DNA of 64,000 bases from Aeromonas sp. RU39B (GCF_900156095.1 NZ_FTMJ01000004.1:62001-126000), one strand, 5' to 3'; shown: positions 1-10,487, numbered from the stretch's first letter. Notes: generated from the letters alone by a model not told the origin. Translations and numbers: made by a program.

Positions 1-2
1 AG

Positions 3-662
3 CCTGCGCCCCAGCTGCGCGAAGAGGAAGAGCAACTCGAGCAGGTCCCGACCCGCAAGACATCCGCCGTTATTCGTCGCAATCCGGTGCAGCCGCGCTC
101 CCGTCCACAGCGTGAGCCGGTGATGGGGGCGCCGGTATTGGAAGAGGAGAGCGTTCAGCTCGCCGAGAGCTATGCCGCTGCCTATCAGGAAGAGCCGGCC
201 GCCCCTGAGCCGGTGATCGCCAGAGCGCCGGTCGAGAAGATCTGGCAGGATGTGTATGTCATCAACCTGATGGCCCGCCCGGGCCGCGAACTCGATGGCG
301 CATCGCTGCTGGCATCCCTGATGGCAACCGGCTTCAAGTTTGGCGAAATGGATATCTTCCACCGTCACGAGTCGCGTGATGGCCACGGCGAGATCCTCTT
401 TTCGATCATCAACATGGTCAAACCCGGTACCTTCAATCCGTATCGGATGGAGCAGTTCAGCACGCCGGGCGTCTCCCTCTTTATGCAACTGCCGCTGCGT
501 AACAACGCTGCGCTGGCATTTGAAGAGATGCTGCGCACCGCTGATCAACTGGCCAGCGATCTTGATGCCATGCTGACCGATTCATCGCGTAGCCCCCTGG
601 GTGATGACAGTGTGGATCGTTATCGCCGCGAACTGGCTGCCTACGAGGCCAGCCGAGCCTGA
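3..662 (+). CDS. zipA: Cell division protein ZipA, C-terminal part (5' end outside window)
   Basis: ZipA is an inner-membrane protein that anchors FtsZ filaments to the membrane at the division site. The reading frame is open from base 3, so the N-terminal membrane anchor lies upstream of the window. The visible part is a charged Pro/Glu/Arg-rich linker (about the first 75 residues) followed by the globular FtsZ-binding domain, recognisable from VYVINLMARPG and the FEEMLRTADQLASDL helix. It is followed by ligA 78 bp downstream on the same strand, the zipA-ligA order usual in gammaproteobacteria. The assignment rests on the C-terminal domain plus this synteny. Confidence 0.9.
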   Translation, partial: PAPQLREEEEQLEQVPTRKTSAVIRRNPVQPRSRPQREPVMGAPVLEEESVQLAESYAAAYQEEPAAPEPVIARAPVEKIWQDVYVINLMARPGRELDGASLLASLMATGFKFGEMDIFHRHESRDGHGEILFSIINMVKPGTFNPYRMEQFSTPGVSLFMQLPLRNNAALAFEEMLRTADQLASDLDAMLTDSSRSPLGDDSVDRYRRELAAYEASRA

Positions 663-683
663 GTCGGCCGCCAAGAACGTTGA

Positions 684-2753
<2,070 letters not shown>

Positions 2754-2760
2754 TGGTGAG

Positions 2761-2790
2761 GGTGGCACGAGGTGTCGTGCCACCTTTTTT
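2761..2790 (+). terminator. Rho-independent terminator of ligA
   Basis: A perfect 10-bp inverted repeat (GGTGGCACGA / TCGTGCCACC) with a 4-base loop is followed directly by six T. It lies 8 bp after the ligA stop. Confidence 0.93.
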
Positions 2791-2936
2791 GCTACTGAAG
2801 CCCTCGCTGTGTCGTCTTCTGACTCAGCTATTTTTTTTCCAACATCTTGCATTTCCCCCAGCCCTTGCCAACTCTAGCCTGCCCGCCATTGGGTCTTAAT
2901 TGAGGCTGATTGCGCATTGCGCAGGATTTCAAAAAG

Positions 2937-2950
2937 CTGACCTGGATCAA
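2937..2950. promoter_or_regulatory. Candidate FNR site upstream of nrdD
   Basis: CTGACCTGGATCAA matches the FNR consensus TTGATNNNNATCAA at 8 of 10 defined positions, with a perfect right half-site. Anaerobic activation of nrdDG by FNR is known in E. coli, so the position about 230 bp before nrdD makes sense. Binding is inferred. Confidence 0.55.
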
Positions 2951-2982
2951 TATTTCCCCCCGTCCTTTGGTGCTTAATGGCC

Positions 2983-3026
2983 ACAACATATAGTTGCGCA
3001 TTTAGATTTTTCACCTATATGTTGTG
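2983..3026. promoter_or_regulatory. Pair of NrdR-like boxes upstream of nrdD
   Basis: Two sites of about 14 bp are inverted copies of one another: ACAACATATAGTTG at 2983-2996 and CACCTATATGTTGT at 3012-3025, with centres about 29 bp apart (roughly three helical turns). Paired AT-centred boxes with about this spacing are the usual arrangement for NrdR, the repressor of ribonucleotide reductase operons. The match to the published NrdR consensus is imperfect (CAAC/GTTG arms), so NrdR is the likely but unproven ligand. Confidence 0.6.
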
Positions 3027-3113
3027 TTTATAAGCTGTGCATAAATCAGTCTTCGCCCTCGCCGTGCCCGGAGTTCCACCTGACCGGGCATGGTTTGCTA
3101 CGTCTAGGAGCGG

Positions 3114-3179
3114 ATGGCGAAGGACCAATCAAAGGTGATGCCGACACACGTTCGGCCATTTACGGGGAATGAACCATGA
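3114..3179 (+). CDS. Possible 21-residue leader ORF overlapping nrdD start
   Basis: An ATG at 3114, preceded by AGGAG at 3106-3110, opens a 21-codon frame (MAKDQSKVMPTHV...) whose TGA stop overlaps the nrdD ATG in an ATGA arrangement (3176-3179). This geometry suggests translational coupling to nrdD. The 3-base gap between the Shine-Dalgarno and ATG is short. No homologue is recognised, so it may be fortuitous. Confidence 0.3.
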   Translation: MAKDQSKVMPTHVRPFTGNEP

Positions 3180-5293
3180 AACCGGTTGTGATCAAGCGCG
3201 ATGGTTGCCGCGCACAGTTCAATGCCAATCTGATTACCGAGGCCGTATCACGCGCTGCCGAAGCGGTAGGTCAGCCCCAGCGAGCGCTGGCGGAGCGTAT
3301 TGCTGAGCAGGTGAGTCGCGAGCTCGATGGTCGCACTGACGTGGACATTCACGAGATCCAGACCCGGGTGGAAGATCACCTGATGTCGTCTGATCACAAA
3401 GAAATTGCCCGCGTCTACATCGAATACCGTCACGACCGGGATCGCGAACGCGAAACCCGTGGCAATCTGGCTCGTGAAATTCGCGGTCTGGTCGAGCAGA
3501 CTAACGCTGCCCTGCTCAACGAAAACGCCAACAAAGATTCCAAGGTGATCCCGACCCAGCGTGACCTGCTGGCGGGGATTGTGGCCAAGCACTATGCCAC
3601 CACCTACATGTTGCCCCGTGATGTGGTTCAGGCCCACGACAGTGGTGCCCTGCACTTCCATGATCTCGACTACTCGCCTTTCTTCCCGATGTTCAACTGC
3701 ATGTTGATCGATCTGAAGGGGATGCTGACCCACGGCTTCAAGATGGGCAACGCCGAGATTGATACTCCCAAATCGATCAGCACCGCCACCGCCGTCACGG
3801 CCCAGATCATCGCCCAGGTGGCTAGCCACATCTATGGCGGCACCACCATCAACCGCATCGATGAAGTGCTGGCTCCGTATGTGACTATCAGCTGGGAGAA
3901 GCACCGTAAAGTGGCTCAAGAGTGGGGTATTCCTGATGTGGATGGCTACGCCATGGCCCGCACCGAGAAAGAGTGCTACGACGCATTCCAGTCCCTCGAA
4001 TATGAGGTAAACACCCTGCACACCGCCAACGGGCAGACGCCGTTTGTGACCTTCGGGTTTGGCTTGGGTGAGAGCTGGGAATCGCGCATGATCCAGCGCT
4101 CCATCCTGCAAAACCGCATCGCGGGTCTTGGCAAGAACCACAAGACGGCGGTGTTCCCGAAGCTGGTGTTTGCTATCAAGGACGGGCTCAACCACAAGGC
4201 TGGCGACGCCAACTACGACATCAAGCAGTTGGCGCTTGAATGTGCCTCCAAGCGTATGTACCCGGACATTCTGAACTACGACCAGGTGGTCAAGGTGACC
4301 GGCTCGTTCAAGACCCCGATGGGTTGCCGCTCTTTCCTCGGCGTGTACGAGGAGAATGGCGAACAGGTACACGAAGGGCGCAACAACCTCGGTGTAGTCA
4401 GCCTCAACCTGCCGCGTCTGGCCCTGCAGTCCCGCGATGAGGCCGATTTCTATGATCGCCTCGACGCCTTGCTGCGCACCGCCAAGAAGGCGCTCATGTA
4501 CCGCATCGAGCGTCTCAATGGGGTCAAGGCACGGGTTGCTCCGATCCTCTATATGGAAGGTGCCTGCGGTGTTCGTCTGAAGGCCGACGATAACATCAGC
4601 GAGATCTTCAAAAACGGCCGCGCCTCGATTTCTCTGGGCTACATCGGTGTGCATGAGACCGTGAACGCGCTCTATGGCAACGGTACCCATGTGTTTGACA
4701 GCGAAACCCTGCGCCAGAAAGCCATTGCCGTGGTGCAGCGCCTGCGTGACGCGGTTGAGGAGTGGAAAAACGAGACCGGTTACGGTTTTAGCCTCTATGC
4801 CACCCCGAGCGAAAACCTCTGTTCGCGCTTCTGCCGTATCGATACCAAGGAGTTCGGTCTGGTGGACGGTGTCACCGACAAGGGTTATTACACCAACAGC
4901 TTCCACCTCGATGTGGAGAAGCAGGTCAACCCGTACGACAAGCTGGACTTCGAGGCGGCCTATCCGCCCATCTCCACCGGCGGCTTTATCTGCTATGGCG
5001 AATACCCCAATATCCAGCACAACCTGGAAGCGTTGGAAAACGTGTGGGACTACAGCTATCAGCATGTGCCCTACTACGGCACCAACACACCGATTGACGA
5101 GTGCTACGATTGCGGATTTACCGGTGAGTTCGAGTGCACCTCCAAGGGCTTTACCTGCCCACGCTGCGGTAACCACGATCCGGCCAAGGTCTCGGTGACC
5201 CGCCGTGTCTGCGGTTATCTCGGTAGCCCGGATGCGCGCCCCTTCAACGCCGGCAAGCAGGAAGAGGTCAAGCGCCGCGTCAAACACATGTAA
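3176..5293 (+). CDS. nrdD: Anaerobic ribonucleoside-triphosphate reductase, large subunit
   Basis: NrdD reduces ribonucleoside triphosphates to deoxynucleotides without oxygen, using a glycyl radical installed by NrdG. The 705 residues begin with an ATP-cone allosteric domain (KRDGCRAQFNANLI, about residues 3-95), followed by the catalytic barrel. Near the C-terminus is a four-cysteine zinc site (CYDCGF...CPRCGN) and the glycyl-radical motif RRVCGYLGS, with the radical glycine at about G680. nrdG follows after a terminator-like hairpin. The upstream region carries FNR-like and NrdR-like sites, in keeping with anaerobic and dNTP-responsive control. Confidence 0.98.
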   Translation: MKPVVIKRDGCRAQFNANLITEAVSRAAEAVGQPQRALAERIAEQVSRELDGRTDVDIHEIQTRVEDHLMSSDHKEIARVYIEYRHDRDRERETRGNLAREIRGLVEQTNAALLNENANKDSKVIPTQRDLLAGIVAKHYATTYMLPRDVVQAHDSGALHFHDLDYSPFFPMFNCMLIDLKGMLTHGFKMGNAEIDTPKSISTATAVTAQIIAQVASHIYGGTTINRIDEVLAPYVTISWEKHRKVAQEWGIPDVDGYAMARTEKECYDAFQSLEYEVNTLHTANGQTPFVTFGFGLGESWESRMIQRSILQNRIAGLGKNHKTAVFPKLVFAIKDGLNHKAGDANYDIKQLALECASKRMYPDILNYDQVVKVTGSFKTPMGCRSFLGVYEENGEQVHEGRNNLGVVSLNLPRLALQSRDEADFYDRLDALLRTAKKALMYRIERLNGVKARVAPILYMEGACGVRLKADDNISEIFKNGRASISLGYIGVHETVNALYGNGTHVFDSETLRQKAIAVVQRLRDAVEEWKNETGYGFSLYATPSENLCSRFCRIDTKEFGLVDGVTDKGYYTNSFHLDVEKQVNPYDKLDFEAAYPPISTGGFICYGEYPNIQHNLEALENVWDYSYQHVPYYGTNTPIDECYDCGFTGEFECTSKGFTCPRCGNHDPAKVSVTRRVCGYLGSPDARPFNAGKQEEVKRRVKHM

Positions 5294-5310
5294 CCACTGA
5301 ACGTGTGACT

Positions 5311-5335
5311 GGCCCCTGTCAGCAGGGGCCTTTTT
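5311..5335 (+). terminator. Terminator-like hairpin between nrdD and nrdG
   Basis: GGCCCCTG / CAGGGGCC stem with a TCAG loop, followed by five T. It lies between two genes of one pathway, so it may attenuate rather than stop nrdG expression. Confidence 0.8.
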
Positions 5336-5374
5336 CATGGTGCCGGTTCACGGCGGCAAGACAGGAGAGTGAGG

Positions 5375-5857
5375 ATGCACTATCACAAGTATTACCCGGT
5401 CGATGTGATTAACGGCCCCGGCACCCGCGCCACTCTGTTTGTCTCGGGCTGTGAGCACCAGTGCCCCGGATGTTATAACCAGTCCACCTGGCGACTCGAT
5501 GGCGGGCATCCGTTTGATCAGGCAATGAGCGATCGGATCATCGCCGATCTCAATGACACTCGAATCAAACGCCGTGGCCTGTCACTTTCGGGCGGCGATC
5601 CGTTGCATCCTGCCAACGTGCCAGATGTGCTGGCGCTGGTGCAACGGGTGCGTGCCGAGTGTCCCGGTAAGGATATCTGGTGCTGGACCGGTTATCGGTT
5701 GGAAGCGCTGACCGAAGCGCAGCGCGAAGTGGTCAGTCTGATCGATGCGCTGGTGGATGGCCGCTTTGAAAAGGCGTTGGCCGACCCCGGATTGGTGTGG
5801 CGCGGCAGCAGTAACCAGATCATCCATCGCTTTCGGCTCGAAGACGAGCTGGCATAA
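5375..5857 (+). CDS. nrdG: Anaerobic ribonucleotide reductase activating protein (radical SAM)
   Basis: NrdG uses a 4Fe-4S cluster and S-adenosylmethionine to generate the glycyl radical on NrdD. The cluster ligands are seen in CEHQCPGC near residue 27, and the glycine-rich SAM region in SLSGGDPLHP. I chose ATG 5375 over the GTG at 5369 because AGGAG at 5363-5367 is 7 bases before it and the resulting N-terminus (MHYHKYYPVD) matches the family. The 160 residues are the normal length. Confidence 0.97.
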   Translation: MHYHKYYPVDVINGPGTRATLFVSGCEHQCPGCYNQSTWRLDGGHPFDQAMSDRIIADLNDTRIKRRGLSLSGGDPLHPANVPDVLALVQRVRAECPGKDIWCWTGYRLEALTEAQREVVSLIDALVDGRFEKALADPGLVWRGSSNQIIHRFRLEDELA

Positions 5858-5887
5858 AAAAACCGGGCTACGTGGCCCGGTTTTTTA
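5858..5887. terminator. Bidirectional terminator between nrdG and pepD
   Basis: An ACCGGGC / GCCCGGT stem is flanked by an A-run on the left and a T-run on the right. It can therefore serve nrdG (+) and the convergent pepD (-). Confidence 0.92.
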
Positions 5888-5899
5888 TTCGGCGATCCC

Positions 5900-7351
5900 T
5901 TACTTGGCGGGGATCTGCTCCAGCACATGGGTCAGCAGCTGCCAGAAGCGCTCGACTGCCACGATGTGCACCTTCTCGTCAGGGGAGTGGGCGCCGCGAA
6001 TGGTCGGGCCGAACGAGACCATGTCCCACTCGGGATAGGCGCTCTTGAACAGACCGCACTCGAGACCGGCGTGGATCACCATGATGTTCGGACGGCTGCC
6101 AAACAGTTGCTGATAGGCGTCGCGAACCAGCTCCATCACCGGCGAGTTGACGTTGGGCGCCCAACCCGGATAGGCACCGGTAAACTCACAGCTGGCGCCA
6201 GCCAGGGTGAACAGAGAGCGAGTCATCTGCTCAATCTGGTCACGGCCGGAGTCGATCAGCGAGCGGATCAGGCACTGCACATAGACCTCGTTATCGAGGG
6301 TCTTGATAACGCCAAGGTTGGTAGATGTTTCTACCACGCCGGTGATGCTATCGCTCATACGCATTACGCCGTTCGGGCAGGCCATCAGCGCGTCGAGCAG
6401 GCGATCGCGCAGGGATGCCGACATCACCTGGGCCGGGGCCGCAGTAGCGTTGAGCAGCACCGTCAGGTTCGGCTCGGTCGCCGCCAGCTCGGTCTGATAG
6501 ATGCCGGTGAAGCGATCAACCAGCGCCTTGAATTCGGTCACGTGGCCGGCCGGTACCACCAGAATGGCACTGGCTTCACGCGGGATGGCGTTACGCAGGG
6601 TGCCGCCCTGAATGTGGGCCAGTGCAACGTCAAGATGGGCCGCCGCTTTGAGCAGGCGCACCAGCAGTTTGTTGGCGTTGCCGCGACCGCGGTGGATATC
6701 ACCACCGGAGTGACCCCCCACCAGACCCTTAACCTGCAGCTCGAAGGCTTCACCGCTTTGGGTTGCCACGCGCTCAAGCGGGAAGCGAACATTGGCATCC
6801 ACGCCACCGGCGCAGCCCATATACACTTCACCGTCTTCTTCGGAGTCGGTATTAATGAGGATTTCGCCTTCCAGCCAGCCGGCTTCCAGACCAAAGGCAC
6901 CGGTCATGCCGGTCTCTTCGTCGCTGGTCAGCAGCACTTCCAGCGGGCCGTGCTTGAGGCTCTTGTCGGCCAGTACGGCCAGGCAGGCGGCCATACCGAT
7001 ACCATTGTCGGCACCCAGCGTGGTCCCACGAGCTGTGACCCATTCACCATCTACATACGCATCGATGGGATCTTTGGTGAAGTCGTGCGGGGTGTCGGCA
7101 TTAGCCTGCGGCACCATATCGATGTGGGCTTGCAGTACGACCGGTTTGCGATTTTCCATCCCTGCGCTGGCCGGCTTTTTGATAAAGAGGTTGCCAACCT
7201 TGTCCTGCTTGATGGCCAGTCCTTCGGATTTGGCCCAGTCGATGATCCAGTTGGACAGCGCCTGTTCATGCTTGGAGGGGTGGGGAATAGAGCAGATCTT
7301 CTCGAAGAAGTGCCATACCAGAGAAGGGGAGAGAGAACTCAGCTGTGCCAT
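5900..7351 (-). CDS. pepD: Aminoacyl-histidine dipeptidase (peptidase D)
   Basis: PepD is a cytosolic dinuclear-zinc peptidase of the M20 type that cleaves dipeptides such as carnosine (Xaa-His). The M20 metal motifs are visible: QAHIDMVPQ, TTLGADNGIGMA, TSDEETGMTGA and NTDSEEDGEVYMGC, plus IHAGLECG near the C-terminus. I placed the start at 7351 (MAQLSSLSPSLVW) because AAGGAG lies 7 bases upstream and the protein then has 483 residues, close to the E. coli length. The longer frame to 7390 would add 13 unsupported residues. Confidence 0.97.
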   Translation of the reverse strand: MAQLSSLSPSLVWHFFEKICSIPHPSKHEQALSNWIIDWAKSEGLAIKQDKVGNLFIKKPASAGMENRKPVVLQAHIDMVPQANADTPHDFTKDPIDAYVDGEWVTARGTTLGADNGIGMAACLAVLADKSLKHGPLEVLLTSDEETGMTGAFGLEAGWLEGEILINTDSEEDGEVYMGCAGGVDANVRFPLERVATQSGEAFELQVKGLVGGHSGGDIHRGRGNANKLLVRLLKAAAHLDVALAHIQGGTLRNAIPREASAILVVPAGHVTEFKALVDRFTGIYQTELAATEPNLTVLLNATAAPAQVMSASLRDRLLDALMACPNGVMRMSDSITGVVETSTNLGVIKTLDNEVYVQCLIRSLIDSGRDQIEQMTRSLFTLAGASCEFTGAYPGWAPNVNSPVMELVRDAYQQLFGSRPNIMVIHAGLECGLFKSAYPEWDMVSFGPTIRGAHSPDEKVHIVAVERFWQLLTHVLEQIPAK

Positions 7352-7776
7352 GTGATGACTCCTTATGGCAGGAAAGGATGCAAGGTGCAAAAGATAATAC
7401 AGTCAATGAGCCAAAAAGGTGAGTCGGCACTCCAATAAAAAGGTCATAAATGCCAGGCGGGTCAAAAAACCTTTCAGACATCATGGTTGTTGGCTTTTTA
7501 TCCAGTCAAAAATACTGGCGTACCTCATTCACGGCCTATTAGCTGCGCGCAGCGCACCTCAGCGGAGCTGAATGGATAACAGCTGACGCAAAGTGGCCAC
7601 TGTTTTGGGGGAGCCGCTGGAAAAACGATTGTCGTCTCTTTATAATCCGCGGCAACTTAATTACCCCTGCACGTCCACAGCAGCGCCAGCCTGGATACCT
7701 GAGCCGGCCTTTTGTCGCACCTGCAGGATTTTGTTTTTCTGCGCCCCGAGCGCCAGCCCGCTCTCCCGAGGTCATC
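7352..7776. other. Intergenic region between pepD and gpt
   Basis: These 425 bp separate two divergent genes and must hold both promoters. TATAAT at 7641-7646 is a good -10 for gpt, with a weak -35 (TGGAAA at 7618-7623, 17-bp spacer), implying a leader of about 125 bases. I see no convincing gene, riboswitch or terminator here. Confidence 0.5.
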
Positions 7777-8244
7777 ATGCCGAAGAAGTTTTATGTGTCG
7801 TGGGATAACCTGCAGCGTGAAGCACGCCGTCTTGCCCGCCGCCAAATGCCTGCCAACCAATGGAAGGGTATCATCGCCGTTAGTCGCGGTGGTCTGGTTC
7901 CGGCAGCCCTGATGGCTCGTGAGCTGGGTATCCGTAATGTCGAGACACTGTGCATCTCCAGCTATGACCACAGCCATCAGCGCGAGCTGGTCGTCGTCAA
8001 GGCCGCAACGACCGCCGGCGACGGCGAAGGATGGTTGGTTGTGGAAGATCTGGTAGACACCGGTACTACCGCCAAGGCGATTCGCGAGCTCTACCCCAAG
8101 GCCAAGTTCATCGCCATCTTCGCCAAGCCGATGGGCGAAGCACTGCTGGATGATTTTGAAGTCGCTATCCCGCAGGACACTTGGATTGAGCAACCGTGGG
8201 ACATGGCGCTGGAATTTGCCACCCCGATCTGCGACGAAGAGTAA
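7777..8244 (+). CDS. gpt: Xanthine-guanine phosphoribosyltransferase
   Basis: Gpt salvages xanthine and guanine by transferring ribose 5-phosphate from PRPP, at the inner face of the membrane in E. coli. The 155-residue protein has the phosphoribosyltransferase fold. The PRPP loop is [16 protein letters not shown] (about residues 87-102), and the N-terminal substrate region contains [17 protein letters not shown]. The C-terminal hood ([14 protein letters not shown]) is typical of Gpt rather than Hpt. The start has GAGG 5 bases upstream. It is a single-gene unit ended by its own terminator. Confidence 0.95.
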   Translation: MPKKFYVSWDNLQREARRLARRQMPANQWKGIIAVSRGGLVPAALMARELGIRNVETLCISSYDHSHQRELVVVKAATTAGDGEGWLVVEDLVDTGTTAKAIRELYPKAKFIAIFAKPMGEALLDDFEVAIPQDTWIEQPWDMALEFATPICDEE

Positions 8245-8263
8245 CTCTCTCTTTGCCTGTGAC

Positions 8264-8293
8264 AACGGCCCCTTGTGGGCCGTTTTCTTTTTC
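8264..8293 (+). terminator. Terminator of gpt
   Basis: AACGGCCC / GGGCCGTT stem with a short loop, followed by the T-rich run TTCTTTTTC. Confidence 0.88.
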
Positions 8294-8301
8294 ACCGGGC
8301 A

Positions 8302-8333
8302 CAAAAAAACGAGCCACCCGAAGGTGGCTCGTC
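8302..8333 (-). terminator. Terminator of grcA
   Basis: The CGAGCCACC / GGTGGCTCG stem with a CGAA/TTCG tetraloop is preceded on the + strand by seven A. It therefore acts as a minus-strand terminator after grcA. Confidence 0.9.
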
Positions 8334-8350
8334 ATCGTACCCAAAGCGGA

Positions 8351-8731
8351 TTAGAGGCTGTTGGTAAAGGTACGGGTGATGACGTCGCGTTGCTGCTCCG
8401 GGGTCAGGGAGTTGAAGCGAACGGCATAGCCGGATACGCGAATGGTCAGCTGCGGATAGTTTTCCGGATGCTCGATAGCATCTTCCAAGGTTTCGCGGCT
8501 CAGTACGTTAACATTCAGGTGTTGACCACCTTCTACCTTCGGCGCGGCTTGAACCGGCACTTCACGATATTCGAAGCGGCCCATATCGGACAGTTTGACC
8601 AGTTCGTCTGTGGCAAACACATCTTCTTTTACGCAGATGCAGCGGGCTTCCTGATTGGCGTCATCCAGCAGCCAGAAAGAGTTGAGCAGTGCAGCGTTGT
8701 CGGCCTGGGTGATTTGAATGCCCTTGATCAT
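8351..8731 (-). CDS. grcA: Autonomous glycyl radical cofactor (YfiD)
   Basis: GrcA is a small stand-in for the C-terminal radical domain of pyruvate formate-lyase. It restores enzyme whose backbone has been cleaved by oxygen at its radical glycine. The C-terminus carries the motif [13 protein letters not shown], with the radical glycine at about G101. The start at 8731 (MIKGIQITQ) has AGGAG 7 bases upstream and gives 126 residues, against 127 in E. coli. The longer frame to 8779 is not supported. Expression should be anaerobic, since two FNR-type sites lie upstream at 8861 and 8914. Confidence 0.97.
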   Translation of the reverse strand: MIKGIQITQADNAALLNSFWLLDDANQEARCICVKEDVFATDELVKLSDMGRFEYREVPVQAAPKVEGGQHLNVNVLSRETLEDAIEHPENYPQLTIRVSGYAVRFNSLTPEQQRDVITRTFTNSL

Positions 8732-8860
8732 GATACGTCTCCTGTTGAGAGCGGATGATTGTAAGGAAGTTACCCACACACTTTTCTAAAAAAGGGTGCT
8801 TGCCTTACACCTTATCGATTTGATGCCCGCATATATATCATGGTTGTAAGTCTACATAAA

Positions 8861-8874
8861 TTGACGCAGATCAA
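8861..8874. promoter_or_regulatory. FNR site, proximal to grcA
   Basis: TTGACGCAGATCAA matches TTGATNNNNATCAA at 9 of 10 defined positions. Its centre is 8867.5. If it sits at -40.5, as in E. coli yfiD, transcription would start near 8827 on the minus strand. The TATATAT run at 8831-8838 would then fall in the -10 region. Confidence 0.8.
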
Positions 8875-8913
8875 TAAAATTGCGTAAAGCTCAGGTGGTT
8901 ACACCTTAAATCA

Positions 8914-8927
8914 TTGAGATTAATCAA
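8914..8927. promoter_or_regulatory. FNR site, distal to grcA
   Basis: TTGAGATTAATCAA matches the FNR consensus at 9 of 10 defined positions. Its centre (8920.5) is exactly 53 bp from the proximal site. E. coli yfiD has FNR sites at -40.5 and -93.5, which is the same 53-bp spacing. Confidence 0.78.
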
Positions 8928-9075
8928 TAAAACAGGGTTTATTTCAATAATCTAAGGTGTATTAAAAGTATATCAAATCATATTATAAGTTGTAAATTTA
9001 CCACATCATTAGCGTTGTCATTGTAAAAGTTAGCCGAATTCACCGTTTGGTATGGCCAATTATCCGAGCCCTTGG

Positions 9076-9105
9076 TTGCACCGGGCAACCAGCACACCTT
9101 ATGCT
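9076..9105 (+). promoter_or_regulatory. Candidate sigma-70 promoter of ung
   Basis: TTGCAC (-35, 9076-9081) and TATGCT (-10, 9100-9105) are separated by 18 bp. A start site near 9112 would exclude the upstream ATG at 9072 and supports the GTG start at 9144. Confidence 0.5.
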
Positions 9106-9143
9106 GGCAGGATCATAGAGAGTTCAACGTGGAGAGAGTGAGC

Positions 9144-9812
9144 GTGCAGACGTGGCGTGATGTTCTGGGGGCAGAAAAGCAGCAGCCCTATTTTCAGCAG
9201 ACTCTGGCAACCGTCAAGGCGGAGCGTGATGCGGGCCATGTCATCTACCCACCGGCTGCAGATGTCTTCAATGCCTTCAAGTTTACCGAACTTGCCGATG
9301 TGAAAGTGGTGATCCTGGGGCAAGATCCCTATCACGGACCGAACCAGGCGCACGGTCTCTGTTTTTCGGTGCTGCCGGGCGTACGTACTCCGCCGTCACT
9401 GGTCAACATCTACAAGGAGATGGCGCGGGATCTGCCCGGCTTTTGCACGCCCAACCACGGTTTTTTGGAAAGCTGGGCCCATCAGGGAGTGCTTCTGCTC
9501 AATACCGTGCTGACCGTTCAGGCCGGTATGGCGCACTCCCATGCTCATCTGGGGTGGGAAACCTTTACGGACAAGGTGATTGAAGTCATCAATGAAAACT
9601 GTGAAGGGGTGGTGTTTTTGCTGTGGGGCTCTCATGCCCAGAAGAAGGGGCGCATCATCGACCGGCAGCGTCATCACGTGCTGATGGCTCCGCACCCCAG
9701 CCCCCTGTCGGCGCACCGAGGCTTTATCGGATGCGGACACTTCTCCGAAGCCAATCGCCTGCTTACCGGGCAGGGACGCACACCGATCAACTGGCACAGT
9801 GTCTGCGAATAG
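9144..9812 (+). CDS. ung: Uracil-DNA glycosylase
   Basis: Ung removes uracil from DNA to start base-excision repair. The water-activating loop GQDPYHGP places the catalytic aspartate at about D61. The DNA-intercalation motif [11 protein letters not shown] lies near the C-terminus, and [10 protein letters not shown] is the uracil-pocket strand. I chose GTG 9144 (MQTWRDVLG) because GGAGAG at 9131-9136 is 7 bases upstream, the product is 222 residues like E. coli Ung, and a promoter fits just before it. A GTG at 9138 is an alternative. An ATG at 9072 would add 24 residues that are not family-like. Confidence 0.95.
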   Translation: MQTWRDVLGAEKQQPYFQQTLATVKAERDAGHVIYPPAADVFNAFKFTELADVKVVILGQDPYHGPNQAHGLCFSVLPGVRTPPSLVNIYKEMARDLPGFCTPNHGFLESWAHQGVLLLNTVLTVQAGMAHSHAHLGWETFTDKVIEVINENCEGVVFLLWGSHAQKKGRIIDRQRHHVLMAPHPSPLSAHRGFIGCGHFSEANRLLTGQGRTPINWHSVCE

Positions 9813-9899
9813 ATTGACAGGGTTCAAGGTTAGTACACTTATTGAGCATATAATACGGAACAGATAGCTCTTTATAATCAAGCGCAAAGGAGTGCTGTT

Positions 9900-10445
9900 A
9901 TGCTAGCGAATCTGCATCAGGAACACCTCAATATCGCCAAACTACTGGGGCTGCTAAAACACGAGCTCAATACACTGCGTCATGAAGAAAAGGTCAGTTA
10001 TCAGCTGATCCACGATGTCGTCGAATATTTGCGCGAAGTGTCCGACAAGCGCCATCACCCGCAGGAAGACATGATCTATGACTACTACCTCAAATATCGC
10101 GTAGTCGATGGTGAGGTCAGTCATCGCTTGCGTGAAGAGCACAACAAGCTGGTGGAAGCGGGTATTGAGCTGATGGAAATGGTGGACATGATTTTGATGG
10201 ATGCCGTCATTCCGCTGGATCAGTTCATGGCCAAGCTAGAGCTGTTTGTGGAAGCGCAAGAGCGGCATATGAATTATGAAGAGAACGTGATTTTCCCGCG
10301 ATTGCGTGAATCGTTGACCGAGGATGATTGGCGTCATCTGGAGCAAAATTGGCTGATCCACTCCAGTGCCGATCCCCTGTTCGGTCCGCAGGTTGCCCAG
10401 CATTTCAGAGACTTGGCGAGCCGCCTCTCCTTGCAGCCCCATTAA
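9900..10445 (+). CDS. Hemerythrin-like (HHE) domain protein
   Basis: This 181-residue all-helical protein carries the HHE pattern of di-iron hemerythrin-like proteins: HQEH near the N-terminus, HHPQED near residue 52, an H-x-x-L-x-x-E-H segment near residue 75, and ERHMNYEENVIFP near residue 117. Such cytosolic proteins bind oxygen, nitric oxide or iron. The exact role here is unknown. The start has AAAGGAG 7 bases upstream. TATAAT hexamers occur at 9849 and 9873, but no -35 is convincing. A bidirectional terminator follows. Confidence 0.88.
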   Translation: MLANLHQEHLNIAKLLGLLKHELNTLRHEEKVSYQLIHDVVEYLREVSDKRHHPQEDMIYDYYLKYRVVDGEVSHRLREEHNKLVEAGIELMEMVDMILMDAVIPLDQFMAKLELFVEAQERHMNYEENVIFPRLRESLTEDDWRHLEQNWLIHSSADPLFGPQVAQHFRDLASRLSLQPH

Positions 10446-10455
10446 CTCGCATCAT

Positions 10456-10487
10456 AAAAAACCCCGCCAATGCAGCGGGGTTTTTTA
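10456..10487. terminator. Bidirectional terminator after the hemerythrin gene
   Basis: The ACCCCGC / GCGGGGT stem is flanked by an A-run and a T-run. It can end both the + strand hemerythrin gene and the minus-strand DUF3545 gene. Confidence 0.92.

Noticed and set aside
3248-5338. Very long minus-strand ORF of 696 codons opposite nrdD
   Set aside because: It is the shadow of nrdD in GC-biased codon usage. The nrdD product has clear catalytic motifs, while the antisense product has none.
5927-7438. 503-codon + strand ORF
   Set aside because: Antisense of pepD, which has full peptidase motifs, a ribosome site and correct length.
7667-7725. Inverted CCTGCA/TGCAGG pair in the gpt leader considered as a riboswitch
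   Set aside because: Only 6 bp with a long spacer. No purine riboswitch core is visible, and such riboswitches are not expected upstream of gpt in this group.
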